Shown here: positions 26,735 to 36,632 of the stretch, in pieces
How positions within the stretch are numbered: position 1 is the stretch's first letter
How the letters are laid out: each line of letters begins with the position of its first letter
DNA from: Penaeicola halotolerans
Lineage (GTDB): Bacteria; Bacteroidota; Bacteroidia; Cytophagales; Cyclobacteriaceae
Assembly (NCBI RefSeq): GCF_016464625.1
Contig: NZ_JAEAGO010000002.1
Location: forward strand, 310,001-374,000
Length of the DNA stretch: 64,000 nucleotides
Direction of reading: 5' to 3'
Made by a program: the position numbers and the translations under genes
Notes under the pieces: model-generated
Told to the model about the DNA's origin: nothing
The model's database searches: none
What the model saw: only the letters and a program-made list of their open reading frames with translations

Positions 26735-28012
26735 TTATTCAAATTTAGCGCTGTCCAAAGACTTCTTTGGGTTGACACCCAGCTCTTTAAGTTTTTCTGC
26801 ACGATCGATGAGGTTACCCCTTCCTGTTTTTAGTTTATTTACTGCATCATCATAGCTTTTTTGACTTTGTTGGAGGCCTTTTCCTATCTTTTCTACATCT
26901 TCTACAAAGCCTACGAGCTTATCATAGAGTTTAGCGCCTTCATCAGCTATTTGTAGGGCGTTTCTTTGCTGCTTCTCATTCTTCCAGATAGAGGCGACCG
27001 TACGCAGTGTAGCCAGCAAAGTAGTAGGGCTAACAATGACAACCTTTCGCTCCCATGCGTAATTGAATAGATCATCCATGCCAGACTGAACAGCCACACT
27101 AAAGGCAGCTTCCATTGGTAAAAACAGCAGGACAAAGTCAGGCGTATTGAGTTTGCCCTGACTTTGATAGTACTTTTCAGAGAGGCCTTTTACATGGTCT
27201 TTGATAGATTTGACATGCAGGTTTAGCAATTTTTGCTTCTCAGTATCTGCATCTGAATTGACAAATCCTTCATAGGCTTTGAGCGATACCTTGGCATCGA
27301 TGATCAGGTGCTTTTCATCAGGAAGTAAGATGATCACGTCTGGCTTCTGATGCTTCCCCTCGGCAGAGTAGAGAGACATGTCTTGACCTTGTGTGATGTA
27401 TTCGGAGTTTTCGTGGAGGCCAGAGTTTTCTAAAATCCTTTCAAGCACCATCTCTCCCCAGTTACCTTGTGTCTTCTGATCTCCCTTGAGTGCAGAAGTC
27501 AAGTTCTTAGCATCTTCACTGATTTGGAGGTTGGCCGCAGCGAGTTTTTGGAGTTCCTCTCTGAGTAAGGCCGTTTTGAGAGAGTTGTCTTGGTGAGCGC
27601 TCTCTACTTTTTTCTCAAAGGAGGCAATTCTCTCTTTGAGTGGGTCAAGCAGTAGCCCAAGCTTCTCTTGGTTTTCTTGGCTGAGTTGTACTCGGCTATT
27701 GTTTAAGATGCGATTTGCGAGATTTTCAAACTGTTCGGTGAGTTGCTTATGGAGTTGTTCCAATTGTTGTTTTTGGGTGTTGAGCAGCGCTTGTTGGGCT
27801 TTTTCTCTCTCGCTAAGTGTTGCCAGTTGGCTTGTTTGATGACTGATCAGGAGTTCTCTTTTTTCAAGTGTAGCTTTGAGTTCTGAGAGGCTATTTTGCA
27901 GCCATTGGTTTTGCTCGGCTAGCTTTACTTGCTCTTTGTTTGCGGAGGATTTGAGGAGATATCCTAGTAGAAAACCAACGATGACTGCAATGATGAGATA
28001 GATTATTTCCAT
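26735..28012 (-). CDS. rmuC: DNA recombination protein RmuC
   Basis: A 425-residue protein with an N-terminal membrane helix (about 3-20), a long coiled coil (about 25-190) and a restriction-endonuclease-like core. The conserved blocks GNWGEMVLERILENSGL, KPDVIILLPDEKHLIIDAKV and FLPMEAAFSVAVQ are diagnostic. RmuC limits inversion at short inverted repeats. It precedes recJ in the same direction, and both may be one unit. Confidence 0.94.
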   Translation of the reverse strand: MEIIYLIIAVIVGFLLGYLLKSSANKEQVKLAEQNQWLQNSLSELKATLEKRELLISHQTSQLATLSEREKAQQALLNTQKQQLEQLHKQLTEQFENLANRILNNSRVQLSQENQEKLGLLLDPLKERIASFEKKVESAHQDNSLKTALLREELQKLAAANLQISEDAKNLTSALKGDQKTQGNWGEMVLERILENSGLHENSEYITQGQDMSLYSAEGKHQKPDVIILLPDEKHLIIDAKVSLKAYEGFVNSDADTEKQKLLNLHVKSIKDHVKGLSEKYYQSQGKLNTPDFVLLFLPMEAAFSVAVQSGMDDLFNYAWERKVVIVSPTTLLATLRTVASIWKNEKQQRNALQIADEGAKLYDKLVGFVEDVEKIGKGLQQSQKSYDDAVNKLKTGRGNLIDRAEKLKELGVNPKKSLDSAKFE

Positions 28013-28045
28013 GCTAGAAACCCTTAATTTTTCAAATGAAGCAAT

Positions 28046-28074
28046 AAAAAAGCAGTGTACTTGCGCACACTGCC
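28046..28074 (-). terminator. intrinsic terminator after the SPOR protein gene
   Basis: GCAGTGT (28052-28058) pairs with ACACTGC (28067-28073); on the minus strand it is followed by a run of six T. Confidence 0.75.
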
Positions 28075-28096
28075 AGTTTGTGTCTCAAAGATCACA

Positions 28097-28753
28097 TTAT
28101 TTTATTTCCTCTACAGGAGCTTCTGTGCCTTTACCCATTTTAGCATTTTCTTCTTTGAGTTGCTCTACTGTAGTGTCGAGCACTTGGTCTAGCGGTACAC
28201 GCTGCCCATCTTTGAATGGCACTATCCAAGCATCTCCTACTCCTACTTTGCGGAGGTATTTTTTGAGTTCATTGGCATCGTTGTAGTTTCTGAAGTTACC
28301 TACGATATACTTTCTGATACCTTCGTCTTCTTCCCACTTGAGATCATCAGCACTACCGATATACTTCTCAAAGTTTACTTTCTTGAAAGCCCCAATCTGA
28401 ACTCGGAAGGCTACACCTTTTTCCCAGTCTTCCTCTGGCACTTGCGCAGTAAGCTGCTGTCTGAGAGAGTTGAGACTTGCTTCAAGCGTACGGATTTCGT
28501 TTTGAAGGGCAGTGATACGACTATCCTTTTCACTGACACTGCTTCTGAGAGTGGATAGCTCGGCAGTCAGTGAGCTCGTCTCTGCTTGTAGCGTAGTGAC
28601 TTGATCATTGAGCGCCTTGAAGTCCTCAGGGGTCATTTTTTTCTTTTTCTTCTTCCATTCTTTGCGCTCTTTTTTATCCATCTGCGCATGAGAAGTCTCT
28701 GCTACGAGTAGGCAGGCAAAAAGAATAGCGAGTCCTAAAATGTACTTTTTCAT
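28097..28753 (-). CDS. exported coiled-coil protein with SPOR-like domain
   Basis: About 218 residues: signal peptide (ending SHAQ), a strongly basic segment (KKERKEWKKKKKK), a coiled coil of heptads (about 50-110, DQVTTLQAETSSLTAELSTL), and a C-terminal domain VAFRVQIGAFKKVNFEKY resembling SPOR peptidoglycan-binding domains. It would sit in the periplasm, probably at cell-wall sites. The TTG at 28762 would add three residues; the ATG at 28753 (MKKYILG) is the standard signal-peptide start and is preferred. Confidence 0.75.
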   Translation of the reverse strand: MKKYILGLAILFACLLVAETSHAQMDKKERKEWKKKKKKMTPEDFKALNDQVTTLQAETSSLTAELSTLRSSVSEKDSRITALQNEIRTLEASLNSLRQQLTAQVPEEDWEKGVAFRVQIGAFKKVNFEKYIGSADDLKWEEDEGIRKYIVGNFRNYNDANELKKYLRKVGVGDAWIVPFKDGQRVPLDQVLDTTVEQLKEENAKMGKGTEAPVEEIK

Positions 28754-28851
28754 AGTTTTCAAATTTTCATTTCCATTAAATCTGCTCTAGCAATTCAAGG
28801 TTTTGTTTCAACTTTTGTCAAGAGACACGATTCTTTTTTAGAAAATAAATT

Positions 28852-28894
28852 AAAAAAGGAAGCATATCCGTACCAAAGTACAAAATATACTTCC
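28852..28894 (-). terminator. intrinsic terminator after fumC
   Basis: GGAAG (28858-28862) pairs with CTTCC (28890-28894), with further internal pairing (ATAT and GTAC segments), and on the minus strand a T-run follows. The outer stem is only 5 bp, so it is less certain than the others. Confidence 0.6.
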
Positions 28895-28920
28895 TTCTGA
28901 AAACGAAATAAGACAAAATT

Positions 28921-30321
28921 TTATTTCAGGCTTCCAATCATGTCTTGTGGTTTTACCCACTCGTCAAACTGCTCTGAGGTCAATAGTCCCAACGCGATAG
29001 CTGCTTCTCTGAGAGATGTCCCCTCTTTATGTGCCTTTTTAGCAATAGCAGCGGCATTTTCATAGCCTATGTGCGGGTTCAAGGCTGTCACGAGCATGAG
29101 AGAATTCTCTAAGTGTCTCGCAATCATTGGGCTGTTAGGCTCTATACCTACTGCACAGTTTTTGTCAAATGAGTCACAAGCGTCTCCGAGCAACCTAGCT
29201 GAGTTGAGCAAGTTGAAGATCATCATTGGCTTGAAGACATTCAGTTCGAAGTGACCATTCATACCTCCTACAGAGACTGCTACATCGTTACCCATCACTT
29301 GTGCGCAGACCATGGTCATAGCCTCTACTTGGGTAGGGTTTACTTTGCCTGGCATGATAGAAGATCCTGGCTCATTTTCTGGAATAAGGATCTCTCCGAT
29401 ACCTGATCTAGGGCCAGAAGATAGCATACGGATATCATTGGCGATTTTCATCAAGCTTACTGCGATTTGCTTCAGCGCTCCGTGTGTCTCTACGATAGCA
29501 TCATGGGCAGCGAGTGATTCAAACTTGTTGGGCGCGGTGACCATCGGCTGACCAGCATATTCTGCGATCTTTTTGGCTACGAGCTCTGAATAGCCCTTAG
29601 GTGTGTTAAGACCTGTACCTACTGCGGTACCTCCTAGCGCTAGCTCTGATAAGTGAGCTAGTGTATTTTTCAAGGCCTTGATCCCATGGTCTAGCTGTGC
29701 CACATAGCCAGAAAACTCTTGTCCTAAAGTAAGTGGTGTGGCATCCATAAAGTGTGTTCTACCGATTTTAACCACATCTTTGAAGGCCTTGGCTTTGGCA
29801 TCAAGGGTATTTCTTAGTTTGAGGACATTCGGGATCGTATGCTCTACCACCATCTTGTATGCAGCGATGTGCATAGCAGTTGGGAAAGTATCATTAGATG
29901 ACTGAGACTTGTTCACATCATCATTTGGGTGAATTTTCTTTTTCTCATCTTCCAAAGAACCACCTAACAATACGTGCGCCCTGTAAGCCACTACTTCATT
30001 GACGTTCATATTAGACTGCGTGCCCGAACCTGTTTGCCATACGACTAGTGGGAACTGATCGTCTAGCTTGCCTTCTAGGATCTCATCACATACTTTGGCG
30101 ATGATATCTGCTTTGTCTTGTGCCAATACACCAAGCTCTGCATTGGTAATGGCAGCTGCTTTTTTGAGAATGGCAAATGCACGAATGATTTCGATAGGCA
30201 TTTGGTTTTTGTCACCACCGATGGTGAAGTTGTTTCTAGAGCGCTCTGTCTGTGCACCCCAGTATTTATCTGCAGGAACCTGCACTGGACCCATCGTGTC
30301 CTTTTCTATTCTGTACTGCAT
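28921..30321 (-). CDS. fumC: class II fumarate hydratase
   Basis: A 466-residue protein of the fumarase/aspartase superfamily. The signature loop [16 protein letters not shown] is exact for this superfamily, and [31 protein letters not shown] and [16 protein letters not shown]-like [14 protein letters not shown] match FumC. It interconverts fumarate and malate in the citric-acid cycle without an iron-sulfur cluster. Length matches E. coli FumC. Monocistronic. Confidence 0.96.
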   Translation of the reverse strand: MQYRIEKDTMGPVQVPADKYWGAQTERSRNNFTIGGDKNQMPIEIIRAFAILKKAAAITNAELGVLAQDKADIIAKVCDEILEGKLDDQFPLVVWQTGSGTQSNMNVNEVVAYRAHVLLGGSLEDEKKKIHPNDDVNKSQSSNDTFPTAMHIAAYKMVVEHTIPNVLKLRNTLDAKAKAFKDVVKIGRTHFMDATPLTLGQEFSGYVAQLDHGIKALKNTLAHLSELALGGTAVGTGLNTPKGYSELVAKKIAEYAGQPMVTAPNKFESLAAHDAIVETHGALKQIAVSLMKIANDIRMLSSGPRSGIGEILIPENEPGSSIMPGKVNPTQVEAMTMVCAQVMGNDVAVSVGGMNGHFELNVFKPMMIFNLLNSARLLGDACDSFDKNCAVGIEPNSPMIARHLENSLMLVTALNPHIGYENAAAIAKKAHKEGTSLREAAIALGLLTSEQFDEWVKPQDMIGSLK

Positions 30322-30466
30322 GTGTGTTGGTTATGATTGATAAATATTCGCTCAAAATTTCTGATCGCTAAATTACATCCTCAAGTGTAGATTCCATAGA
30401 ATCTGAGGATTAAATGTAGTAACATCAATAAGACGCAGTGAGGGAGATTTTGTTTTTAAAAGGATT

Positions 30467-30997
30467 TCATTGACTCAGTTTGGCTACCAAATCCCAAGAG
30501 ACGATACCGATCGTGACAGCGATATTGAGAGAATGCTTCGTCCCAAACTGAGGGATTTCTATTACATAGTCACTGTTTTGGATGACCGCTTCTTCTACAC
30601 CAAAGACCTCATTGCCAAAGACCAAAGCATACTTCTTGTTTTTCTCTGGGATAAATTTATCCAACATGATACTCTGATCGACTTGCTCGATACTACAGAC
30701 CGTATAGCCTGCGGATTTGAGTTTTTGGATGGTTTCTAGTGTGCTTTCATGATGCTCCCAAGTGACAGTTTCGGTAGCTCCGAGAGCAGTCTTTTGGATA
30801 TCTCTGTGTGGAGGAGTGCCCGTGATCCCGCAGAGGTATATTTTTTCTAAAAGAAAAGCATCTGCGGTTCGAAAAGCGGAGCCTACGTTATTGAGACTGC
30901 GGACATTGTTTAAGACGATCACTAAGGGATTTTTATCCGTTTCTCTGAATTCTTCGACCGAGAGCCTATTTAGCTCCTCCATACTCAATTTTTTCAT
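30467..30997 (-). CDS. TrmH/SpoU-family RNA 2'-O-methyltransferase
   Basis: A 176-residue SPOUT-fold enzyme with the three SpoU motifs: NVRSLNNVGSAFRTADAF (motif 1), LVFGNEVFGVEEAVI (motif 2) and IPQFGTKHSLNIAVTIGIV (motif 3). These enzymes use SAM to methylate a ribose 2'-OH in tRNA or rRNA; the target position is not predictable. It lacks the N-terminal substrate-binding extension of RlmB. Divergent from mutS. Confidence 0.88.
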   Translation of the reverse strand: MKKLSMEELNRLSVEEFRETDKNPLVIVLNNVRSLNNVGSAFRTADAFLLEKIYLCGITGTPPHRDIQKTALGATETVTWEHHESTLETIQKLKSAGYTVCSIEQVDQSIMLDKFIPEKNKKYALVFGNEVFGVEEAVIQNSDYVIEIPQFGTKHSLNIAVTIGIVSWDLVAKLSQ

Positions 30998-31103
30998 TTG
31001 CTTTTTGCTTAGCTTTAGGACTTAGCGTAATTTCAAGTTTTAGAATCTATATCCACGCATATAGCTACAAAACTAAGCTAAATTTTCTCAAAAGAACTTC
31101 AAA

Positions 31104-33713
31104 ATGGCCAAGACCAAGGCAGTAGATAGCAAAGAAACACCCCTCATGAAGCAATACAATGCAATCAAAGCCAAACACCCGGGGGCTTTGTTGCTGTTTC
31201 GTGTGGGAGATTTTTATGAGACCTTTGGAGAAGATGCCGTCAAGGCGAGTAAAGTACTTGATATCGTACTTACCAAGCGCGCCAATGGAGCTGCCTCACA
31301 CATAGAGTTGGCGGGTTTTCCTCATCACTCGCTAGACAACTATCTGCCCAAGCTCGTACGTGCGGGCAATCGAGTGGCCATCTGTGATCAGTTAGAAGAC
31401 CCCAAGTCTGTCAAAGGTATCGTCAAGCGTGGTGTCACCGAACTCGTCACTCCAGGACTGAGCTTCAATGATAATGTGTTGGACAAAAAGCGTAATAACT
31501 ACTTGGCGTCTATCCACTATAGCAAAAATGAGCTGGGCATCGCTTTTCTAGACTTATCCACAGGAGAGTTTATGACTGCTCAGGGCAGTGCAAGCTATAT
31601 AGAGAAGTTGGTACAGAGCTTTGCACCATCTGAGATCATCTACAGCAAAGCTTGTAAGGCCTATTTTCAAGATTTATTCAAAGACCGATACAATACCTAT
31701 CACCTAGAGGACTGGGTATATGCTTATGATTATGCCCATCAGCGATTGATTGCGCATTTTGGCACCAATAGTCTCAAAGGTTTCGGTGTGGACAATATGC
31801 CCGAAGGCATCACAGCGGCTGGTGCGATCCTTTTTTACTTAGAAGAAACGGAGCACAAAGAGATTAAGCATATAGCATCTATCGCTAGGATAGCAGAAGA
31901 AAAATACGTGTGGCTAGATAAGTTTACGATTAGAAACTTAGAGCTTGTCTATCCGCAACAGGAAGGTGGTGTGCCACTCATAGACATCCTAGATCAGACA
32001 GTAACTCCAATGGGTTCGCGCATGCTCAAAAAATGGATGGTGCTTCCGCTCAAAGAAGAAGCTGCTATCCAAGAGCGCTTACTGATGGTAGAGGCACTGA
32101 TCGCACAGTCTGAGTTACGGACACATGTGCTAGCACACCTCAAGCCGATTGGTGATCTGGAGAGACTGATCTCCAAAGTAGCAGTTGCGCGGATTAATCC
32201 TCGGGAGCTCAATCAGCTGAAACGAGCACTTAAAAACACACTGCCGATTAAGGAACAGCTTTTGGCAAGTGATAATGCTGCTCTGAGAAAGATAGCCGAT
32301 CAGATGCATACCTGTGAGTTTTTGATCTCAGAGATAGAGAGAGTGCTCCAAGAAGATGCGCCTATGCTCGTGCACCAAGGCAATATCATCAAAGATGGCG
32401 TAGACCAAGAGCTTGATGAGCTGAGAGCTATCTCGACTTCAGGCAAAGACTACCTCGTGCAAGTCCAGCAGCGAGAGGTGCAGCGGACAGGCATTTCTAC
32501 TTTGAAAATTGCGTATAACAAGGTCTTCGGTTACTACTTAGAAGTGACTAATGCACACAAAGACAAAGTGCCCAATGACTGGATCAGAAAGCAAACCCTC
32601 GTCAATGCCGAGCGATACATCACCCCAGAGCTCAAAGAGTACGAAGAGAAAATCCTTAATGCAGAGGACAAAATCTCTAGCATAGAGCTGCATTATTTCA
32701 ATAAACTCGTCCTCGATGCTACGGAGTACGTGACGCAAATCCAGCTAAACGCCCGACTCATCGGTATGGTAGACTGCTTGCTGTCCTTTGCGGAAGTAGC
32801 AGTGCAAAATAAATATGTGAAGCCTCACATCTCTGATACAGATGCTCTAGAGATCAAGGATGGCAGACATCCTGTGATCGAGCGACAGCTACCCGTAGGA
32901 GAAGAATACGTACCCAATGATATCTACTTAGATGGGGATAGTCAGCAGATCATGGTCATCACAGGACCAAACATGGCGGGTAAATCTGCCTTGCTGAGAC
33001 AAACAGCCCTGATCGTTTTGATGGCTCAAGTGGGTAGCTTTGTGCCAGCTTCCTATGCAAGGATCGGTATCATAGACAAAGTTTTCACCAGAGTAGGCGC
33101 ATCGGATAATCTGTCCAAGGGCGAATCTACGTTTATGGTAGAGATGACAGAGACGGCTAGTATCCTTAACAACCTCTCTGACAGGTCACTGATCCTCATG
33201 GATGAGATCGGAAGAGGGACCTCTACCTATGATGGAATATCCATCGCTTGGTCGATCGTGGAGTATCTGCACAATCATCCCAAGTACAAAGCCAAAACAC
33301 TCTTTGCTACCCACTATCATGAGCTCAATCAGTTGGCGAGTGATTTTCCTAAGATCAAAAACTTCAATGTGGCTGTCAAAGAAGTGGGTAACAAGGTCAT
33401 CTTTATGAGAAAACTCAAGGCAGGAGGAAGTGAGCATAGCTTTGGTATCCACGTAGCGCAAATGGCGGGCATGCCCAACCCTGTGGTATTGAGAGCAGCT
33501 GAGATCATGCAGCATTTAGAAAAGGACAAAAACCTTCAAAAGAATCAAGAGAGAATGAAGGATATGCCTAAGCAGACTTATCAGCTCAATCTCTTTGAGA
33601 TGGACCCTAAATTCAAGGCGGTGAAGGAGCTTTTGGATACACTAGACATCAACACCATGAGTCCAGTGGAGGCGCTGCTTAAGTTGAATGAGATAAAGAA
33701 GAAATTAGAATAA
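31104..33713 (+). CDS. mutS: DNA mismatch repair protein MutS
   Basis: An 869-residue MutS1-type protein. The mismatch-reading Phe-x-Glu motif is in RVGDFYETFGEDA near residue 35, the Walker A is GPNMAGKS, followed by Walker B ILMDEIGRGTSTYDG and the signature region ASDNLSKGESTFMVEM. The C-terminal helix-turn-helix dimerisation segment (VVLRAAEIMQHLEKD) is present, and the protein is full length. It recognises mispairs and recruits MutL. The gene has its own start in a region divergent from the RNA methyltransferase. Confidence 0.97.
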   Translation: MAKTKAVDSKETPLMKQYNAIKAKHPGALLLFRVGDFYETFGEDAVKASKVLDIVLTKRANGAASHIELAGFPHHSLDNYLPKLVRAGNRVAICDQLEDPKSVKGIVKRGVTELVTPGLSFNDNVLDKKRNNYLASIHYSKNELGIAFLDLSTGEFMTAQGSASYIEKLVQSFAPSEIIYSKACKAYFQDLFKDRYNTYHLEDWVYAYDYAHQRLIAHFGTNSLKGFGVDNMPEGITAAGAILFYLEETEHKEIKHIASIARIAEEKYVWLDKFTIRNLELVYPQQEGGVPLIDILDQTVTPMGSRMLKKWMVLPLKEEAAIQERLLMVEALIAQSELRTHVLAHLKPIGDLERLISKVAVARINPRELNQLKRALKNTLPIKEQLLASDNAALRKIADQMHTCEFLISEIERVLQEDAPMLVHQGNIIKDGVDQELDELRAISTSGKDYLVQVQQREVQRTGISTLKIAYNKVFGYYLEVTNAHKDKVPNDWIRKQTLVNAERYITPELKEYEEKILNAEDKISSIELHYFNKLVLDATEYVTQIQLNARLIGMVDCLLSFAEVAVQNKYVKPHISDTDALEIKDGRHPVIERQLPVGEEYVPNDIYLDGDSQQIMVITGPNMAGKSALLRQTALIVLMAQVGSFVPASYARIGIIDKVFTRVGASDNLSKGESTFMVEMTETASILNNLSDRSLILMDEIGRGTSTYDGISIAWSIVEYLHNHPKYKAKTLFATHYHELNQLASDFPKIKNFNVAVKEVGNKVIFMRKLKAGGSEHSFGIHVAQMAGMPNPVVLRAAEIMQHLEKDKNLQKNQERMKDMPKQTYQLNLFEMDPKFKAVKELLDTLDINTMSPVEALLKLNEIKKKLE

Positions 33714-33766
33714 TTTTACAAAAGTGATCTACTGCCAATAAAAAGGGATCTTTTTTGTAATGTAAT

Positions 33767-33797
33767 TGCTTTAAAAATGGGTAGTTAGTAGATTTTA
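33767..33797 (+). promoter_or_regulatory. possible promoter of the PAS-LuxR gene cluster
   Basis: TTG (33767-33769), a 20-base spacer and TAGATTTT (33790-33797) against TTG-N19-TAnnTTTG. Spacer one base long, last base of -7 differs. It is 44 bp before the first regulator's ATG, and no comparable site is seen before the second and third genes. Confidence 0.4.
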
Positions 33798-33841
33798 CCC
33801 TATTAGTTACTTATCATTGTTTGAATTAGGGCTTAAGAATT

Positions 33842-34642
33842 ATGAGTTTAGAGAAAGTAGATCTAGATCTTGCAGGAACCAACTATGTGGATTTCTACAA
33901 TAAATGGAAGAATAGAGATTTTGCAGATATACCTGAAGAAGCGGAGATCATCAAAGAACTGAAGGAAGCTTGTAAACTATTGGAAAACAATGAGAACCTG
34001 ATTATTGGTTGTTTTGATTTTCGCACTTTTGCCATCCCTTTTGTCACTGAAAACCTCAAAGATCTCATTGGCTATCCAGCATCTTACTTGAATAAGCATG
34101 GCATGGAAGCTACTCTTAATATGATGCATCCTGTGGATAGGGAGTTGTCTTATGAGTTTCAAGAAAAGCTGATCGAGACCTATGATACCTTGACTTTGGA
34201 AGAAAAGAAAAGTTTCGAGTATAGCTATACCCTCAGGTGGAGACATGCGGAGACAGGAGAGTACATTTGGTTTTTGGATAAAGTTCGCCCCTACATACTC
34301 GATGAAAAGGGCAATATCGTCTATGACCTCAACTTTGTGTCTAAAATGCCAGCCCCACCTAGCCCGGCACATTATCAGTGGGAGTTTTCTTACATAGATC
34401 AGACGGGCAAAAAGGTAGTGGTGACCAGTGTGGCGAAAGATTTTCCAGACGTCAAGCTTTCCAATAGAGAGTTGGAAATAGCCAATCTCTTGATCAAAGG
34501 CAAAACGTCTACAGAAGTGGCAGATGATCTGATGCTGAGTCTCAACACGGTACAGACGCATAGAAAAAACATCATGCAAAAAATAGGCGGTAAAAATGTC
34601 GCAGACTTGATTAAGTTTGCAGTAGATAAAGGCCTGATCTAG
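33842..34642 (+). CDS. PAS-like sensor plus LuxR-type HTH regulator (copy 1 of 3)
   Basis: A 266-residue regulator. Residues about 50-190 look like a PAS_3-type sensor (MMHPVDRELSYEFQEKL matches the HPxDR hallmark). The C-terminal 60 residues are a LuxR/FixJ helix-turn-helix: LSNRELEIANLLIKGKT then SLNTVQTHRKNIMQKI. No receiver aspartate pocket or signal peptide, so it appears to sense an intracellular cue directly. It is the most divergent of the three adjacent paralogues. Ligand and targets unknown. Confidence 0.83.
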   Translation: MSLEKVDLDLAGTNYVDFYNKWKNRDFADIPEEAEIIKELKEACKLLENNENLIIGCFDFRTFAIPFVTENLKDLIGYPASYLNKHGMEATLNMMHPVDRELSYEFQEKLIETYDTLTLEEKKSFEYSYTLRWRHAETGEYIWFLDKVRPYILDEKGNIVYDLNFVSKMPAPPSPAHYQWEFSYIDQTGKKVVVTSVAKDFPDVKLSNRELEIANLLIKGKTSTEVADDLMLSLNTVQTHRKNIMQKIGGKNVADLIKFAVDKGLI

Positions 34643-34664
34643 TTGTTGGGTGTAAATTTTCTGA

Positions 34665-35462
34665 ATGAAGGAGATCAACAAATTACTTAAGAAGGAACAA
34701 TACACCGCTTTTTTCAAAGATTGGAGTAAAAGAGACTTTACAGGCATCCCGGATGAGTCGCAGATATTCCAAGAACTTACGAGGGCTTGTGAGGTACTTG
34801 GTGGCAAAGACACGATCATCGTAGGGTCTTTTAACTACATCAAGTTTACCCTGCCATTTGTCACCGAAAACATCCAAGATATCACGGGTCATCCCCTAAC
34901 TTTTTTCAAAAAATACGGGATGGAAGGTGCGCTTAGCCTCTATCATCCCAATGATCGCGAGGAGGTCTTTAAATTTCAAAAGCTCGTATTGGATACTTTT
35001 TATACATTGAGTATGACAGAGAAAAAGCGCTTTGAGTTTGGCTACATCGTCCGATGGATCGATGGAGACAAAAAAGGCTACAGCTGGTATTCTACTAAAG
35101 TAAAACCATACTATATCGACCAAAAGGGCAACTTGATCTATGATCTCAACTTTGTGATGAAGCTACACACTTCCCCGATGCCACCGGTATTTAGTTGGGA
35201 GTATAGCTATGTAAAAGATGATGGAGAAAAGGTCGCTGTCCAAGGCACGACCGTAGATGGCTTGCCTGCAGTGAAGTTTTCTGCACGAGAAAAGGAAGTG
35301 ATTCAACTGCTTGCTTCTGGAAAGACCTCAGCCGAGATCGCTGAGGAGCTAGAAGTGAGCTTCAATACTGTGCACACCCATAGAAAAAACATCATGAAAA
35401 AAATCGATGCGAATAACTTGGCTGATGTGATCAAGTATGCAGTGCATCATGGATTACTCTAA
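34665..35462 (+). CDS. PAS-like sensor plus LuxR-type HTH regulator (copy 2 of 3)
   Basis: A 265-residue paralogue of its neighbours. PAS_3 hallmark SLYHPNDREEVFKFQK and the shared stretch SWYSTKVKPYYIDQKGNLI are visible; the DNA-binding end is SAREKEVIQLLASGKTSAEI and SFNTVHTHRKNIMKKI. It is closer to copy 3 than to copy 1 over the sensor part. The gene starts 22 bp after copy 1 and ends 12 bp before copy 3, so the three are probably transcribed together. Confidence 0.83.
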   Translation: MKEINKLLKKEQYTAFFKDWSKRDFTGIPDESQIFQELTRACEVLGGKDTIIVGSFNYIKFTLPFVTENIQDITGHPLTFFKKYGMEGALSLYHPNDREEVFKFQKLVLDTFYTLSMTEKKRFEFGYIVRWIDGDKKGYSWYSTKVKPYYIDQKGNLIYDLNFVMKLHTSPMPPVFSWEYSYVKDDGEKVAVQGTTVDGLPAVKFSAREKEVIQLLASGKTSAEIAEELEVSFNTVHTHRKNIMKKIDANNLADVIKYAVHHGLL

Positions 35463-35474
35463 AGTCTATGAGTC

Positions 35475-36266
35475 ATGGGAGATAGCTTAAGCCAAGAACT
35501 AGACAAAGCCCTCTACGCCCCTATCTTTCACAAGTGGCAGCAGAGAAGCTTTCAAGAAGTACCTACACGAGAGGCTATTTTTAGCGATTTGGCGCAGTCT
35601 TGTCAGCACCTAGGTGGGCAGGCTACTGTAGTGATCGGCTGCTTTGACTACAGAGATTTTAGCATTCCCTTTATCACAGACAATGTCGCCACCGTGACAG
35701 GACATCCTGTGAGCTATTTTAGAGAGAAAGGCTTAGAAGGGACCTTAAGCTTATTTCATCCTGAGGATAGAGAGGAGGTCTTTAAGTTTCAAAAGATCGT
35801 CTTGGAGGTATTTGACAAGCTAAGTGATGCAGCGAAGAAAACCTTTGAGTTTAGCTATACCTATCGCTGGATAGATCCTGACGGTGAGCAGTACAGTTGG
35901 TACTCGACCAAGGTGAAGCCTTACTATGTGGATGCAGAGGGTAATATCGTCTATGATCTCAACTTTGTGATGAAGCTACATGTGGCGCCCTTTCCTCCAG
36001 TCTTTAGCTGGGAGTACAGCTATGTCAATGCGGCTTGTGAAAAAGTCAGTGTCTCGAGCATGGCAGAGAAGGACATACAGCTGAGCAAAAGAGAACTGGA
36101 GATCCTCGGGCTTTTGGCCTCTGGGCTGACCTCTGGAGAGATCGCGGACAAGCTCTACCTCAGCATCAATACCGTGCAGACCCACCGCAAGAAGATCATG
36201 CGCAAGCTCTCAGCCCACAGTATGGCAGACCTCATCAAGTTTGCAGTGCTAAAGGGCATCTTATAA
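35475..36266 (+). CDS. PAS-like sensor plus LuxR-type HTH regulator (copy 3 of 3)
   Basis: A 263-residue paralogue. Sensor hallmark SLFHPEDREEVFKFQKIV, then SWYSTKVKPYYVDAEGNIV shared nearly word for word with copy 2; HTH LSKRELEILGLLASGLTSGE and SINTVQTHRKKIMRKL. No phosphoacceptor domain. Last gene of the cluster; the tRNA promoter begins about 65 bp downstream. Confidence 0.83.
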   Translation: MGDSLSQELDKALYAPIFHKWQQRSFQEVPTREAIFSDLAQSCQHLGGQATVVIGCFDYRDFSIPFITDNVATVTGHPVSYFREKGLEGTLSLFHPEDREEVFKFQKIVLEVFDKLSDAAKKTFEFSYTYRWIDPDGEQYSWYSTKVKPYYVDAEGNIVYDLNFVMKLHVAPFPPVFSWEYSYVNAACEKVSVSSMAEKDIQLSKRELEILGLLASGLTSGEIADKLYLSINTVQTHRKKIMRKLSAHSMADLIKFAVLKGIL

Positions 36267-36331
36267 AAGGCTGTGACTCAGGATTACAAAGGAAAAAGCG
36301 CGATATGATTAATTTTTTTAGGGATTGATGT

Positions 36332-36361
36332 TTGCAAATTTAGTTTTCTGCTTTACCTTTG
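36332..36361 (+). promoter_or_regulatory. consensus Bacteroidota promoter of the tRNA operon
   Basis: TTG (36332-36334), exactly 19 bases, TACCTTTG (36354-36361): a full match to TTG-N19-TAnnTTTG. The mature tRNA-Gly starts 31 bp later. It supports both the tRNA calls and the assignment of the organism to Bacteroidota. Confidence 0.87.
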
Positions 36362-36392
36362 CATCCACAATCAGCTAATGATTGACTCTCAA

Positions 36393-36468
<76 letters not shown>

Positions 36469-36472
36469 AACC

Positions 36473-36500
36473 GCCCTTTTTGACAAAGGGCTTCTTTATT
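36473..36500 (+). terminator. weak hairpin between the two tRNA genes
   Basis: GCCCTTT (36473-36479) pairs with AAAGGGC (36485-36491), followed by TTCTTTATTTT. It may partly terminate transcription or act as a processing stem between tRNA-Gly and tRNA-Leu. The T-run is interrupted. Confidence 0.45.
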
Positions 36501-36548
36501 TTAGACAAAAGGTCTAAATTGAGTAGGTAAACGCTAGTGATAGCGGAT

Positions 36549-36632
36549 GCCGGGATGGTGGAACTGGTAGACACGCAAGACTTAAAATCTTGTGACCATT
36601 AGGTCGTGCGGGTTCGATTCCCGCTCCTGGTA
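36549..36632 (+). tRNA. tRNA-Leu(TAA)
   Basis: Acceptor GCCGGGA pairs with TCCTGGT (two G-U pairs). Anticodon stem CAAGA/TCTTG encloses loop CTTAAAA, giving anticodon TAA. A long variable arm (GACC-atta-GGTC) marks a class II tRNA, and the T arm is GCGGG-TTCGATT-CCCGC (36608-36624). CCA is not encoded (CGA follows the discriminator), unlike the tRNA-Gly next to it. Its 3' half, from the anticodon loop to the terminator, is duplicated downstream at 36911-37005. Confidence 0.96.
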
